From contig NZ_BMXV01000004.1 in the NCBI RefSeq assembly GCF_014651935.1, forward strand, positions 372,001-436,000: DNA of 64,000 nucleotides. Direction: 5' to 3'. The number at the start of each line of letters is the position of its first letter. Position 1 is the stretch's first letter. The notes below the pieces were generated by a model. The model made no database searches and had not been told where the DNA came from. It saw only the letters and a program-made list of their open reading frames with translations. Positions 1 through 9,085 of the stretch are shown here, one piece after another. The position numbers and the translations under genes are program-made. The DNA comes from Marinobacter zhanjiangensis. Lineage in GTDB: Bacteria > Pseudomonadota > Gammaproteobacteria > Pseudomonadales > Oleiphilaceae.

Positions 1-1
1 G

Positions 2-553
2 CCGTTGCAGGCAGACGATGAAGGGCAGGGCGGGCATTTCTGCTCGATCGTCTGGTCCCAGGACACCCCGGAAGCCCGGCGCCTGCTGGACCTGGACGAT
101 GCTTCGTTCATGGCGGTGCTGACCCGGGCCCTGGAAGGCCGGCTGGGTCAGGTCGAGGCGGTCTCCCGGCGCTATGCCTTCCCGTTGCGCCAGCGCCACA
201 GCAAGCAGTATGTCCAGCCGGGCCTTGCCCTGGTGGGAGATGCGGCCCATACCATCCATCCGCTGGCCGGGCAGGGCGCCAACCTTGGCTATGGTGATGT
301 CACTGCGCTGCTGGCGGAGCTGGAGGGCGCGTTCGGTCGTCGCCAGTCACCGGGCGAGCTGATGCTGCTGCAGCGCTACCAGCGCCGGCGGAAGGGCGAG
401 AATCTCGCGATGATGGCGGCCATGGAAGGCTTCAAACAGCTTTTCGCCCGCGACGAGTTACCCGTTCGCTGGCTACGAAGCACCGGCATGCGCTGGCTGG
501 ACCGGGCATCCCCCCTGAAGAACCGGGTGGCGGCCGAGGCCATGGGGCTGTAG
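2..553 (+). CDS. UbiH/UbiF/UbiI-family FAD monooxygenase, C-terminal part (5' end outside window)
   Basis: The reading frame is open to the window edge, so only the last ~183 residues are present. The fragment carries the second FAD-binding signature of aromatic hydroxylases, GDAAHTIHPLAGQGANLG (fragment residues ~79-96), followed by a long helical tail, as in the ubiquinone-biosynthesis hydroxylases UbiH, UbiF, UbiI and VisC. These flavoproteins hydroxylate the polyprenylphenol ring at the inner membrane using O2 and NAD(P)H. The N-terminal Rossmann motif lies upstream of the window, so the exact subfamily (C5, C6 or C1 hydroxylase) cannot be decided here. The TetR gene downstream is convergent. 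Confidence 0.85.
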   Translation, partial: PLQADDEGQGGHFCSIVWSQDTPEARRLLDLDDASFMAVLTRALEGRLGQVEAVSRRYAFPLRQRHSKQYVQPGLALVGDAAHTIHPLAGQGANLGYGDVTALLAELEGAFGRRQSPGELMLLQRYQRRRKGENLAMMAAMEGFKQLFARDELPVRWLRSTGMRWLDRASPLKNRVAAEAMGL

Positions 554-560
554 CAACAGT

Positions 561-600
561 CCCTGGCTATGGACGGCGCGCCTTGGCTATGGTCGGCGCG
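561..600. repeat. Two tandem 20-bp repeats
   Basis: Two adjacent 20-mers differ at only two positions (CCCTGGCTATGGACGGCGCG, then CCTTGGCTATGGTCGGCGCG). They lie in the gap between the hydroxylase stop codon and the end of the convergent TetR gene. No coding role is evident; a simple duplication is the likely origin. Confidence 0.7.
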
Positions 601-639
601 GAATGGATGGCAGATGAAATGGTGCGGGGGCGGTTGCCG

Positions 640-1257
640 TTACGCCGTGGAGCTGGCCGGTTGACTGCCGCAGAGGGTGCGGATCGCCTTGCAGGCTTCC
701 TCGATGGCCGGACGCCGCCCGACAATCAGGTCGCTGTAGGTAAAGGATTCAGTCAGGCGGATAATGATCAGCGCCAGGCTGTCGATTTCCAGTCCCGGTG
801 CAATCGTGCCTTTCTCCTGTTCCTCCAGTAACAGCTGCTTCATGGCATTGAGCCGGCGTTCCTGGAGCAGCCGGGTGGATGTCAGTATCTGCAGGGCAAA
901 CTGGGGGTCATCACTGATGAATTGCCGCAGGGGCCGGGATTCGATCACCGCCGTCATGGTGTATCGACAGACGTTGGCAATGTAGTCAGCGCCGGAGCCG
1001 GAGGCTGTTTCACGGGCCTGTTTCAGGGTAGGTTCATACACCGACCACATGATTTCTGCCATCAGCAGTTCCTTGGTGCCCACCCACCGGAACAGGGTGG
1101 TCCTGCCGATGCCTACGCTCTCAGCCAGCTCGTTAAGACTGATGCGCTCTCCCCGAAGCCAGCGGCGACGCGCTTCCTTCAGGACATCCAGTGGTGTTGC
1201 CCGATGGCTCGGGTGCCTGACGAACTGGCTCAGCGGTGTGTTCTGCTGGTCTGTCAT
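640..1257 (-). CDS. TetR/AcrR-family transcriptional regulator, QsdR-like
   Basis: 205 residues, the usual TetR length. An N-terminal helix-turn-helix is visible at residues ~38-68 (ISLNELAESVGIGRTTLFRW). The all-helical C-terminal half, with the segments ESRPLRQFISDDPQFALQ and TESFTYSDLIVGRRP, resembles the ligand domain of QsdR-type regulators; that subfamily call is from memory. It lies 97 bp downstream of the peptide ABC operon on the same strand, so it could be co-transcribed with the transporter and control it. The ligand is unknown. Confidence 0.8.
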   Translation of the reverse strand: MTDQQNTPLSQFVRHPSHRATPLDVLKEARRRWLRGERISLNELAESVGIGRTTLFRWVGTKELLMAEIMWSVYEPTLKQARETASGSGADYIANVCRYTMTAVIESRPLRQFISDDPQFALQILTSTRLLQERRLNAMKQLLLEEQEKGTIAPGLEIDSLALIIIRLTESFTYSDLIVGRRPAIEEACKAIRTLCGSQPASSTA

Positions 1258-1353
1258 CGGATCCTCCCTGACGTGGGTCCGAACTTGCGGTCTGTAAACC
1301 GGGTGGTGGAGCGGATCCCGGATGCCATTTCCGTTGGCACCCGGGACGGGCCA

Positions 1354-3063
1354 TCAGTAGCCCATTTCTTCCTTGAGCTCCTGGTCAAGCCAGATACGGG
1401 CATAGATGGGCGCCGGACGTACGGCACCAACCCGCAGTTCGCCATGGTAGTTCTTCACCCAGGGCCACCAGGCGATATAGAACTCCTGGGTGGGCAGCCA
1501 TACCTGGGGTACCGCTTCCTCAATGATGTAGTTGTTCATTTCCCGCAGCATTTCATTCTGCTTTTCCACATCGGTTTCATGCAGAGCGGTGTTCCACATC
1601 TTGTCGAAGGTTTCGTCGGCATAGAACGACGGGTTCCAGGTCTGATCGGTCAGGTAGCTCTTGCGCAATACCGAGAAAGGGTTGCCCTCACCATTGTCCA
1701 TCAGGTAACCGTCGGCCTGGTTCTCGTCCCGCATCTGGGAGCGGAAGGCGCCGTATTCCAGTGTCTTGATGTTCATGGTGATACCGGCCATCTGATAGTA
1801 GGCCTGGAGCATGGCCACCATGTCGACGTGGTAGGGGTCACAGGAGCAGACCTGCAGGTCAAACTCGAGCCCGTCCGGATAACCCGCTTCAGCCAGCAGC
1901 TCTTTTGCCTTCTCCGGGTTGTGGCCGAACATGGCCTGAGCCTGATCGGAGAGTTCCTCCAGAGGCGTGTACAGTGACTCCCAGCGTTGGGAGAACGGAT
2001 AGTTCAGCAAGGCACCCTCGCCATTGAGCAGCGATTGCTGGATAGCCGGCTGATCCACCGCCAGGTTCATCGCCCGGCGCACACGCACGTCATTGAACGG
2101 CTTTTTGTCGGTGCGAAGGGCGATATAGGTGCCTTCTGTCTTGAGGGCGCTCTTGAAGTTGAGTTCAGGCGCGGTTTTCTTCAGCTCCTCCACGAACTGC
2201 CAGCGAATGGATTCGTGGATATCCAGCTTGCCGCTGCGTAGTGCGGCGATGGAGCTGGACTCATCCTTGATGATGTTGTACACCACACCGTCATTCAGCG
2301 GCAGGTCGTAGGTTTCACCGTCGATGGTGGTGGTGTCCCAGTAATCCTCGTTGGCCTTGTAGACCTGTTCCCGGCCACGGTTTACCTCGGTCAGCATGTA
2401 GGGCCCGGTGCCGGTGGCGTTGCGCCAGTCGGCCCGCTCCTCGCCACTGAGGCTGTGCCACTCCGGTGGCATGATGCCGTCATAGTAACCCCAGCCGATG
2501 CGGTAGCCCCAGTTGCCGTTGAACTCGTTCAGATAAGCCACAACCTTGTGGTCGCCTTCGGCTTTCCACTCATCGATAAAGTCCCAGTAGGTGGGAATGT
2601 AGCGGTCGCTGGCCTGCATGGTCTCGAAGTGATTGATGATGTCTTCGGCGACCACCTCGCGGCGCTCCATGACACCTTCCTTGGCCTGCCAGTAGACACC
2701 TTCGCGCAGATCGAATTCGATTCGCAGCGGGTCCTGCTTCACTTCCCAGCTTTCCGCCAGGTCGCCGGTGTAGTGTTCGGAGGGGATGAAGGCCTGGGCG
2801 ATGAAGTCGTTTTCGTCGCTGCCTCCGGGCCCGTACTGAAGATCGCCCATGATCAGGTGATCCATGAACAGCATGTCGTGGTTGGCTTTCCAGTTCCACT
2901 TGGCGGTATCCCAGGTCACGGCATCCAGTCCGTAGTAGATGCTGGCAACGTTGATCATGCCTCCGGGATCATCAGGTGGTGCCTCCGCCATGGCGGTCAG
3001 TGGGAAGGCGGCGGCAACGGCCACTGCCATAAGGCGCTTTCTTGTTGTTTTCATTGAGTGCAT
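1354..3063 (-). CDS. Periplasmic substrate-binding protein, family 5 (peptide/opine type)
   Basis: About 569 residues, typical of DppA/OppA-like (SBP_bac_5) binding proteins. A Sec signal peptide is clear: basic MKTTRKR, a hydrophobic core and a cleavage region near AMAEA. The mature protein begins binding-lobe 1 with an IASIYYGLD-like strand, and the family feature of a bound-ligand lobe around GTGPYMLTEVNRG is present. The ATG at 3063 is chosen because AAAGGTGAG lies just upstream; an in-frame GTG nine bases earlier overlaps that ribosome site, and ATG at 3054 is also possible. It is the last cistron of the five-gene importer operon, an order opposite to E. coli dppABCDF. The substrate (di/oligopeptide, opine or sugar-peptide) cannot be told from sequence. 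Confidence 0.85.
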   Translation of the reverse strand: MHSMKTTRKRLMAVAVAAAFPLTAMAEAPPDDPGGMINVASIYYGLDAVTWDTAKWNWKANHDMLFMDHLIMGDLQYGPGGSDENDFIAQAFIPSEHYTGDLAESWEVKQDPLRIEFDLREGVYWQAKEGVMERREVVAEDIINHFETMQASDRYIPTYWDFIDEWKAEGDHKVVAYLNEFNGNWGYRIGWGYYDGIMPPEWHSLSGEERADWRNATGTGPYMLTEVNRGREQVYKANEDYWDTTTIDGETYDLPLNDGVVYNIIKDESSSIAALRSGKLDIHESIRWQFVEELKKTAPELNFKSALKTEGTYIALRTDKKPFNDVRVRRAMNLAVDQPAIQQSLLNGEGALLNYPFSQRWESLYTPLEELSDQAQAMFGHNPEKAKELLAEAGYPDGLEFDLQVCSCDPYHVDMVAMLQAYYQMAGITMNIKTLEYGAFRSQMRDENQADGYLMDNGEGNPFSVLRKSYLTDQTWNPSFYADETFDKMWNTALHETDVEKQNEMLREMNNYIIEEAVPQVWLPTQEFYIAWWPWVKNYHGELRVGAVRPAPIYARIWLDQELKEEMGY

Positions 3064-3129
3064 AGGACTCACCTTTTTTCGTTGGTTTGGAGCGCACGAT
3101 AACGCTCGCCTGTGCTCGTTGTGGGTTGC

Positions 3130-4161
3130 TCAAGCAATTGATGCGACCCTGACCAGGGACTCGGCCTCCGTTTCCGGTTCATACAAATGGCAGGAAACCG
3201 CGTGCCCGTCCGTCGTTTCCCGCAGGGTTGGTGCAACCCGGGAGCAGACCTCGGTGGCATGCTTGCAGCGGGGATGGAACGGACAGCCGGAGGGTGGGTT
3301 CACCGGGCTGGGAACCTCCCCTTCGATGGACGGATCCACCTCCCGCCGGGATTCGGCCCGGGGGTCCGGGATGGGGATGGCCGACATCAGTGCCTGGGTA
3401 TAGGGGTGTTGCGGGTTGGTATACAGGGCTTCACTGTCGGCCACTTCCACCACGTGCCCCAGGTACATCACCATGACCCGGTCGCAGATGTGCCTTACCA
3501 CGGCGAGGTCGTGGGCGACGAACAGGTAGGTGAGCCCCAGTTCTTCCTGCAGGTCCTTCAGCAGATTGATGATCTGGGCCTGGATCGACACGTCCAGTGC
3601 CGATACGGGTTCGTCGCAGATGATCACATCCGGTTGTGCGGCCAGGGCCCTTGCAATACCGATGCGCTGCCGCTGGCCCCCGGAAAACTCATGGGGATAG
3701 CGTTCGCACATGTCCGGCAGCAGTCCCACCAGTTCCATTAGTCGCAGCACTTCCTGACGGTACGCCTTGCGGCCGGTGACCAGCTTGTGCACTTTCAGCG
3801 GCTCTCCGATGATATCCAGTACCCGCATGCGAGGGTCCAGCGCGCCGAACGGGTCCTGGTAGATCATCTGCATCCGCCGTCTCAGGGGGCGCAGAGCGCG
3901 GCCCTTGAGGTGTGTGATGTCCTCTCCGTCAATGTGTATCTCGCCATCCGTCACCGGTGTCATGCGAAGTACCGCCATGCCGGTGGTGGACTTGCCACAA
4001 CCGCTTTCGCCCACCAGGCCCAGGGTTTCGCCCCGCTTCAGGTGAAAGCTGACACCGTCCACGGCCTTCACCGAGCCGCCGGAGCGGGGCCGCAGCAGGC
4101 TTCCCGGCAGCTTGAAATGAACCTTGAGATTGCGCACTTCCAGTAACGGTGTATCAGTCAT
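3130..4161 (-). CDS. ABC importer ATPase, DppF/OppF type
   Basis: 343 residues. Walker A GESGCGKST is at ~51-59, the ABC signature FSGGQRQR at ~159-166 and Walker B IICDEP at ~180-185. The C-terminal oligopeptide-transporter extension with conserved cysteines (CPFHPRCKHATEVC) is present. It powers peptide uptake as one half of a DppD/DppF heterodimer. Its start overlaps the end of the DppD-type gene by 8 bp, indicating translational coupling within the operon running 7138 to 1354 on the minus strand. Confidence 0.92.
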   Translation of the reverse strand: MTDTPLLEVRNLKVHFKLPGSLLRPRSGGSVKAVDGVSFHLKRGETLGLVGESGCGKSTTGMAVLRMTPVTDGEIHIDGEDITHLKGRALRPLRRRMQMIYQDPFGALDPRMRVLDIIGEPLKVHKLVTGRKAYRQEVLRLMELVGLLPDMCERYPHEFSGGQRQRIGIARALAAQPDVIICDEPVSALDVSIQAQIINLLKDLQEELGLTYLFVAHDLAVVRHICDRVMVMYLGHVVEVADSEALYTNPQHPYTQALMSAIPIPDPRAESRREVDPSIEGEVPSPVNPPSGCPFHPRCKHATEVCSRVAPTLRETTDGHAVSCHLYEPETEAESLVRVASIA

Positions 4162-5191
4162 CGACGTTCACCCAGCAAGCTTTCAGATGGTGGCCCTGGT
4201 AAGGCTCCAGGGGCGGGTCCTGTTGGCGGCACTGGTCCACGGCAAACGGACAGCGGGGATGGAAGGCACAGCCTGTCGGCAGGTTGCCGAGATCCGGCGG
4301 CTGGCCCTCAATAGGCAACAGGCGGGCCTTCTCCGAAGCGTCCAGGCGGGGCATGGAGTTGATCAGCCCCAGGGTGTAGGGGTGGCGAGGCTGCTCGAAG
4401 ATTTCCCGGGCCGTGCCCGATTCCACGATCCGTCCGGCATACATGACATTGATGCGGTCGGCATAGCGCGCGACCACCCCCAGGTCGTGGGTAATCAGAA
4501 TCATCGACGAGCCGTGCTGGCGGGTCAGGTCCTTGAGCAGCTCCAGGATTTGGGCCTGCACGGTCACATCCAGCGCGGTGGTGGGCTCATCGGCAATCAG
4601 CAAGCGTGGTTCGCAGGCCAGTGCCATGGCGATCATCACCCGCTGGCGCATGCCACCGGAGAACTGGTGGGGGTAGGCGTCCAGGCGGGTTTCCGGGTCG
4701 GGTATCCGCACCTGGCGTAACAGGTCCAGGCAGCGGGCCTCGATGTCCTCCTCCTTTACCTTGCGGTGAACCCGCATCGGCTCGGCCAGCTGCTGGCGTA
4801 CCGTCAGCACCGGGTTCAGGGAGGTCATGGGTTCCTGGAAGATCATGGCGATTTCGTTGCCGCGAACATCCCTCAGTTCATCCTCGGACATGTCCAGCAG
4901 GTTGCGGCCGCCGAAAAACACGTCGCCATCGATGATCTCGCCCGGCGGGCTGGGAATCAGGCGCAGCAGGGACATGGCGGTCATGCTCTTGCCGGAACCG
5001 CTCTCTCCCACGATGGCCAGGGTCTCGCCCGGGTTCACCGAGAAAGAGATTCCGTCCACAGCCTTGACTTCCCGGCGTCCCTGGCGGAACACGGTGCGCA
5101 GGTGCTCAACCTGCAACAGACCGCCGACCGGGTCCTTCTGCATGGTTTCACCGGGGGTGTTTGCCGGCTGGTTGGCTACTGCATCTTTCAT
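4154..5191 (-). CDS. ABC importer ATPase, DppD/OppD type
   Basis: 345 residues with Walker A GESGSGKS (~62-69), signature FSGGMRQR (~172-179), Walker B LLIADEP and the C-terminal cysteine-containing oligo_HPY extension ([14 protein letters not shown]). It pairs with the neighbouring DppF-type ATPase. The first ~25 residues are a non-conserved leader before the core begins at [13 protein letters not shown], so translation could also begin at the internal Met17. It overlaps its neighbours by 4-8 bp on both sides, consistent with one polycistronic message. Confidence 0.92.
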   Translation of the reverse strand: MKDAVANQPANTPGETMQKDPVGGLLQVEHLRTVFRQGRREVKAVDGISFSVNPGETLAIVGESGSGKSMTAMSLLRLIPSPPGEIIDGDVFFGGRNLLDMSEDELRDVRGNEIAMIFQEPMTSLNPVLTVRQQLAEPMRVHRKVKEEDIEARCLDLLRQVRIPDPETRLDAYPHQFSGGMRQRVMIAMALACEPRLLIADEPTTALDVTVQAQILELLKDLTRQHGSSMILITHDLGVVARYADRINVMYAGRIVESGTAREIFEQPRHPYTLGLINSMPRLDASEKARLLPIEGQPPDLGNLPTGCAFHPRCPFAVDQCRQQDPPLEPYQGHHLKACWVNVDD

Positions 5192-6186
5192 TGTGCTGTA
5201 CCTCCGGTGGACTGCCTGGACGAAGGGCGATCCCGGCGCACCGCAGCTACATAGCGGCCCGAGCCAACCCCTTTCATGCGGGGATCGAGCATGTCCCGCA
5301 GGGCGTCACCGAACATGTTGATGCCGAACACCGCAACGGTCAGCGCCACGCCGGGCACAATGGCCAGCCACGGTGCCTGGAACATATAGCTGCGTCCGTC
5401 CAGGCTGAGCATGCCGCCCCAGCTGGGTGCGGGCGGGGGGATGCCCAGCCCCAGGAAGCTGAGACCGGATTCCGCCAGTATTACCGCCGCCAGCCGTGTG
5501 GTGAACAGCACGATAATGGGGGCCATCACGTTGGGCAGGATATGCATCACCAGTATTCGCAGGGTGGAGGCTCCCATGGACTGTGCGGCGTGGATGTAGA
5601 TGTTCTGCTTCACGCTGAGTACCGAGCTGCGCACGATGCGCGAGCCGGAAATGCCGAACAGCAGACCCAGTATGAGAATGACCTGCCAGGTACCCGGCCC
5701 CAGGACCGAGACCGCCACAATCAGAATGATCAGGTCCGGGAAGCACATCCAGCCGTCCACCACTCGCTGGCTGGCCATGTCGAAACGGCCGCCGAAGTAA
5801 CCGCTGGTAATGCCGATGACCGCTGAGATCACGATGGACAGGGAGGTGGCGGCAAAGGCGACGATTACCGACAGCTGCGCACCGTGGACAATACGCGTGA
5901 ACAGGTCGCGCCCGAGCTGGTCCGTCCCCAGCCAGTATTCCGCCGACGGCGGCTTGAGGCGATCGATGGGGTTGATGGCGTTGTAGCCCTCGGGGGCAAT
6001 GACGTCGGCGAAGACACCGGTGAGCAGCAGCACGATGCAGATGGCGGCGCCGAAGGCACCCATGGGCCGTTGCACGATGAGCCGGCCGATAAAGCCGAGC
6101 ACCTTGTTGTCCCCCAGTCGCTCCCGCAGGGGTGGGGTTGTGGGGGGGCGGGTAGTCAAGGCAGCGGGGGCGGTTTCAGTCGTCAT
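5188..6186 (-). CDS. ABC importer permease, DppC/OppC type
   Basis: 332 residues with an N-terminal OppC_N region (first transmembrane helix ~40-62) and a BPD_transp_1 core carrying the EAA-like loop ESGLSFLGLGIPPPAPSWG typical of DppC. Six transmembrane segments are expected from the hydrophobic pattern. It forms the membrane channel with the DppB-type permease. The gene overlaps both neighbours, the upstream permease by 11 bp and the downstream ATPase by 4 bp. Confidence 0.9.
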   Translation of the reverse strand: MTTETAPAALTTRPPTTPPLRERLGDNKVLGFIGRLIVQRPMGAFGAAICIVLLLTGVFADVIAPEGYNAINPIDRLKPPSAEYWLGTDQLGRDLFTRIVHGAQLSVIVAFAATSLSIVISAVIGITSGYFGGRFDMASQRVVDGWMCFPDLIILIVAVSVLGPGTWQVILILGLLFGISGSRIVRSSVLSVKQNIYIHAAQSMGASTLRILVMHILPNVMAPIIVLFTTRLAAVILAESGLSFLGLGIPPPAPSWGGMLSLDGRSYMFQAPWLAIVPGVALTVAVFGINMFGDALRDMLDPRMKGVGSGRYVAAVRRDRPSSRQSTGGTAQ

Positions 6187-7138
6187 AGCGCACCTTCGGG
6201 TCCAGCAGTCCGTAACAGAGATCGACCAGCAGATTCACTACCATCACCATGACACCGGAAATCAGGAAGATGCCGGTGATGATCGGATAATCCCGGTTGC
6301 TCACGGAGTCCAGCAGCAGTTGACCGATGCCCGGTAGCCGGAAGATCTGTTCGATGATCACGGTGCCGCCGAACAGGATGGGCACCAGAATGCCCACCAG
6401 GGTGATTACCGGAATCATGGCGTTCTTGACGGCATGGCGCAGCACTACCTTGCGTTCCCGCAGCCCCTTGGCCCAGGCGGTGCGGATGTAGTCCTGGCGC
6501 AGCACTTCCAGCATCATGGTGCGGGTCATCCGCATCACCACTGCCGACAGGGAGGCGCCGAGAATCAGGCTGGGCACCAGGAATACCTTGAGGTTTTCAA
6601 TGGGGTCACTGAAGAAGGGTTCGATGGTATTGGGCGGTGACCAGCCCCACCACATGGCCGGAAGGATCACCACCATGGTCCCCAGCCAGAAATTGGGGAC
6701 CGCCAGGGCAACGATGGAAAAGCTTCGCCCCAGGTTATCTCCCAGCGTTTCCTGGCGTATTGCCGAGTACACACCGACCGGTATGGCAATGACCAGGGCA
6801 ATGAGCAGCGAAAGCACACCGAGTTCAACGGTGACCGGCAGGCGATCGGCGATTTCCTGATTGACCGAGGTATTGCGCCAGAGGGACTCGCCAAGATCAC
6901 CGTGCAGCACGATGTCGCCGAGCCAGTTGACGTACTGGATGTAGATCGGGTCGTCCAGCCCCAGGGCCTTTTCCAGATCGGCACGGGTATCGTGGCTACT
7001 GGCGGAGTAGTCGTTCTCGCTGAGCATGAGATCGAGCACGTCCCCCGGTACCAGGCGGACCACACTGAACACCAGCACACTGGCAATCAGCAGGGTGGGG
7101 ATCAGCGCCAGCACACGCTTCAGAAGGTAGGATCCCAT
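6176..7138 (-). CDS. ABC importer permease, DppB/OppB type
   Basis: 320 residues, first gene of the importer operon. The N-terminal signal-anchor MGSYLLKRVLALIPTLLIAS and the C-terminal motif FRLPGIGQLLLDSVSNRDYPI are hallmarks of DppB-like inner-membrane permeases. The promoter should lie in the 318-bp gap shared with the divergent fhuF. No Fur-like site is close to its own start, so co-regulation with iron is not implied. Confidence 0.9.
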   Translation of the reverse strand: MGSYLLKRVLALIPTLLIASVLVFSVVRLVPGDVLDLMLSENDYSASSHDTRADLEKALGLDDPIYIQYVNWLGDIVLHGDLGESLWRNTSVNQEIADRLPVTVELGVLSLLIALVIAIPVGVYSAIRQETLGDNLGRSFSIVALAVPNFWLGTMVVILPAMWWGWSPPNTIEPFFSDPIENLKVFLVPSLILGASLSAVVMRMTRTMMLEVLRQDYIRTAWAKGLRERKVVLRHAVKNAMIPVITLVGILVPILFGGTVIIEQIFRLPGIGQLLLDSVSNRDYPIITGIFLISGVMVMVVNLLVDLCYGLLDPKVRYDD

Positions 7139-7456
7139 AAGCGGTCTCTGTTTTGTTGTTATCGTTATTGTCCGGCTTCCGGAAAAGCCGGGCCGTCGCA
7201 GGCACCTTTTTGTTATTCAGGGGGCGGTGCCTGTCTGGAACGTTGACCCTTTCAGGTATAGCAGTAGAACTTTTTGTTGGAAAGTTCCATCGCCGAAAAA
7301 ATCATCAGAATGTTTCAGGGCAAACGGCAGGAAGCAGCTGACGGGCGCAGAGCCCTCGTCATACGGATCATCCTGTGTATAATGATAAGCGTTTACATTA
7401 AGCTTGAATTTTTCTCAGGGATGTTTGATCCCGGCGAATGACAACATGGATGACCG
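7139..7456. other. Divergent intergenic region between peptide importer and fhuF
   Basis: 318 bp without a convincing gene. It holds a GC-rich hairpin (CCGGCTT arms, about 7172-7191) near the importer start and an AT-rich stretch with a Fur-box-like site near fhuF. Promoters for both directions must lie here. Confidence 0.6.
7383..7397 (+). promoter_or_regulatory. Fur-box-like site upstream of fhuF
   Basis: TGATAAGCGTTTACA, 60 bp before the fhuF ATG, fits the 7-1-7 Fur inverted repeat at most positions. It differs by one base from the site before iutA (TGATAATCGTTTACA) and by two from the site before fhuC (TGATACGCATTTACA). The recurrence of the same 15-mer before three iron genes in one window is the main support. 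Confidence 0.7.
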
Positions 7457-8218
7457 ATGACCATTCCTGCTCTGGCTCCCCTGTTTGTTGGCGACTTTGA
7501 GTATTACCGGAATATGCTGGTGATAAAGGGCGAAGATCGGCGCTCGGGTATACCGGTGCGAGACCTGATATCACCCGAAGGCCTGGCATGGCTGCTTGCC
7601 GAATACCGCCGCTTCCAGCCCGGTGATGACGACCGGGCCTTGCTTTCACTGTGGTCACGGTACTATTTCGTCAAGCTGACCGTGCCCGTGGCCGCGGCCA
7701 ACCTGGTTCTGGGCCATGAGCTGCCGGTGTCGCTGGACCGGATTGAGGTCATCCTCGACGAAAATGGTCTGCCCGAGGCTTTTCGTCTGCCGGATGCGGG
7801 CAGGCCTTTCGCGACGCCTCCCGGTGGGCCCTATGATCGTTTCCGGGAGCTGCTGGACCACAACTTCGAGCCTCTGATCGAGGCCTGGAGTCGGCAGGTG
7901 AAAGTGTCACGGCGGGTATTGTGGAATAACGCTGCCAACTACTTTGAGTGGCTGATCAGCACCATGAGCGCAGGGGGCGTTCCCGACGCCCTGCTGGAAG
8001 ACGGTCGCCAGCTCATTGCGCTGGAAAAGCGCCCGGATGGCCGCCCCAACCCCATGGCCAGTCCGGTGCGGTATGTGGAACGGGGCGAAAGCTGTGAACC
8101 GCACCGGCAAAGGCGCCACTGCTGTATCCGCTACCGGTTGCCGGATCTGCCCCTGTGCCGGAACTGTCCCCACCTGGACCGGCCACCCAAAGGGGCGCTG
8201 CTTCCCGACGAGGCCTGA
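7457..8218 (+). CDS. fhuF: Siderophore-iron reductase, FhuF family
   Basis: 253 residues, close to E. coli FhuF length. The C-terminus carries the unusual 2Fe-2S ligand pattern CC-x10-C-x2-C (CCIRYRLPDLPLCRNC), diagnostic for FhuF reductases, which reduce ferric hydroxamate siderophores in the cytoplasm and release Fe2+. The ATG at 7457 is the first in-frame start after the Fur-box-like site. It is convergent with fhuC (10 bp between stop codons) and belongs functionally to the aerobactin locus, since aerobactin is a citrate-hydroxamate. Confidence 0.88.
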   Translation: MTIPALAPLFVGDFEYYRNMLVIKGEDRRSGIPVRDLISPEGLAWLLAEYRRFQPGDDDRALLSLWSRYYFVKLTVPVAAANLVLGHELPVSLDRIEVILDENGLPEAFRLPDAGRPFATPPGGPYDRFRELLDHNFEPLIEAWSRQVKVSRRVLWNNAANYFEWLISTMSAGGVPDALLEDGRQLIALEKRPDGRPNPMASPVRYVERGESCEPHRQRRHCCIRYRLPDLPLCRNCPHLDRPPKGALLPDEA

Positions 8219-8228
8219 ATCCGCTGTG

Positions 8229-8996
8229 TCACACTACCGCAATACGGCCACCGTGATTGTGGGGGTGGGGCAGGATCGACATGGGAATGCCGTAGATGTC
8301 TTCCAGGGTGTCCCGGTTCATCAGCTGCTCCGGGGCGCCCTCGGTCAGCAATCGACCACTGTGGAGCGCCACCAGGTGGTCGCAGTAGGCGGCGGCCATA
8401 TTGATGTCGTGCAACACCACTACCACACCCATGTTCAGCTCCTTGCCCAGCTTGCGTACCAGCGACAGCACTTCCACCTGGTGGGCAACATCCAGCGCCG
8501 AGGTGGGTTCGTCCAGCAGCAGGAAGCGGGCATTCTGCGCCAGTAGCATGGCTAGCCAGACTCGCTGGCGCTCGCCACCGGACAGTTCGTCCACGCCGCG
8601 GTTGGCAAAGGCTTCGGTATCGGTGAGTGCCATGGCCTTTTCCACCTGTTGCTGGTCCTCCCAGGAAAAACGGCCCAGGGCCCCGTGCCACGGATAGCGG
8701 CCGAAACTGATCAGCTCCATGGCGGTGAGCCCGTCGGTGGCCGGGGGTTGCTGCGGCAGGTAGGCGATCTGCCGGGCCAGGGGGCGATCGCCCCAGCGGT
8801 GCAGGTCCTTGTCTTCCAGGATGATGCGCCCGGCGGATGGCGTCAGCTGTCGTGCCAGCAGTTTCAGCAGCGTCGATTTGCCCGACCCGTTATGGCCGAT
8901 CAGACCCACCACCTGACCGTGGTCGATGGTGAGGTCGATGGGGTGCAGCAGGGTTTTTGCCGGCAACCGGTAACTGACGGCGTCCAGTCGGAACAT
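8229..8996 (-). CDS. fhuC: Ferric-hydroxamate ABC transporter ATPase
   Basis: 255 residues, typical for FhuC/FepC. Walker A GHNGSGKST is at 34-42, signature LSGGERQR at ~137-144, Walker B LLLDEP near 160 and the switch histidine in VVLHDIN. It energises uptake through FhuB with FhuD. It is separated from fhuB by ~90 bp containing a Fur-box-like site, so it probably has its own iron-regulated promoter as well as possible read-through from the biosynthetic operon. Confidence 0.93.
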   Translation of the reverse strand: MFRLDAVSYRLPAKTLLHPIDLTIDHGQVVGLIGHNGSGKSTLLKLLARQLTPSAGRIILEDKDLHRWGDRPLARQIAYLPQQPPATDGLTAMELISFGRYPWHGALGRFSWEDQQQVEKAMALTDTEAFANRGVDELSGGERQRVWLAMLLAQNARFLLLDEPTSALDVAHQVEVLSLVRKLGKELNMGVVVVLHDINMAAAYCDHLVALHSGRLLTEGAPEQLMNRDTLEDIYGIPMSILPHPHNHGGRIAVV

Positions 8997-9037
8997 GATG
9001 TCGGCTCGCTCTGTGAAAGGTCAGATACTAATTCAAA

Positions 9038-9052
9038 TGTAAATGCGTATCA
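9038..9052 (-). promoter_or_regulatory. Fur-box-like site upstream of fhuC
   Basis: Read on the minus strand, TGATACGCATTTACA lies 42 bp upstream of the fhuC start. It shares 13 of 15 bases with the fhuF site. It suggests that fhuC is repressed by Fe2+-Fur separately from fhuB. Confidence 0.6.
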
Positions 9053-9085
9053 ATAACTGATGGTTCAGGGGAGCCACCGCGCCCG

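Noticed and set aside
922..1977. Long plus-strand open frame opposite the regulator and binding-protein genes
   Set aside because: It overlaps two well-supported minus-strand genes, has no recognisable domain and reflects the high GC content.
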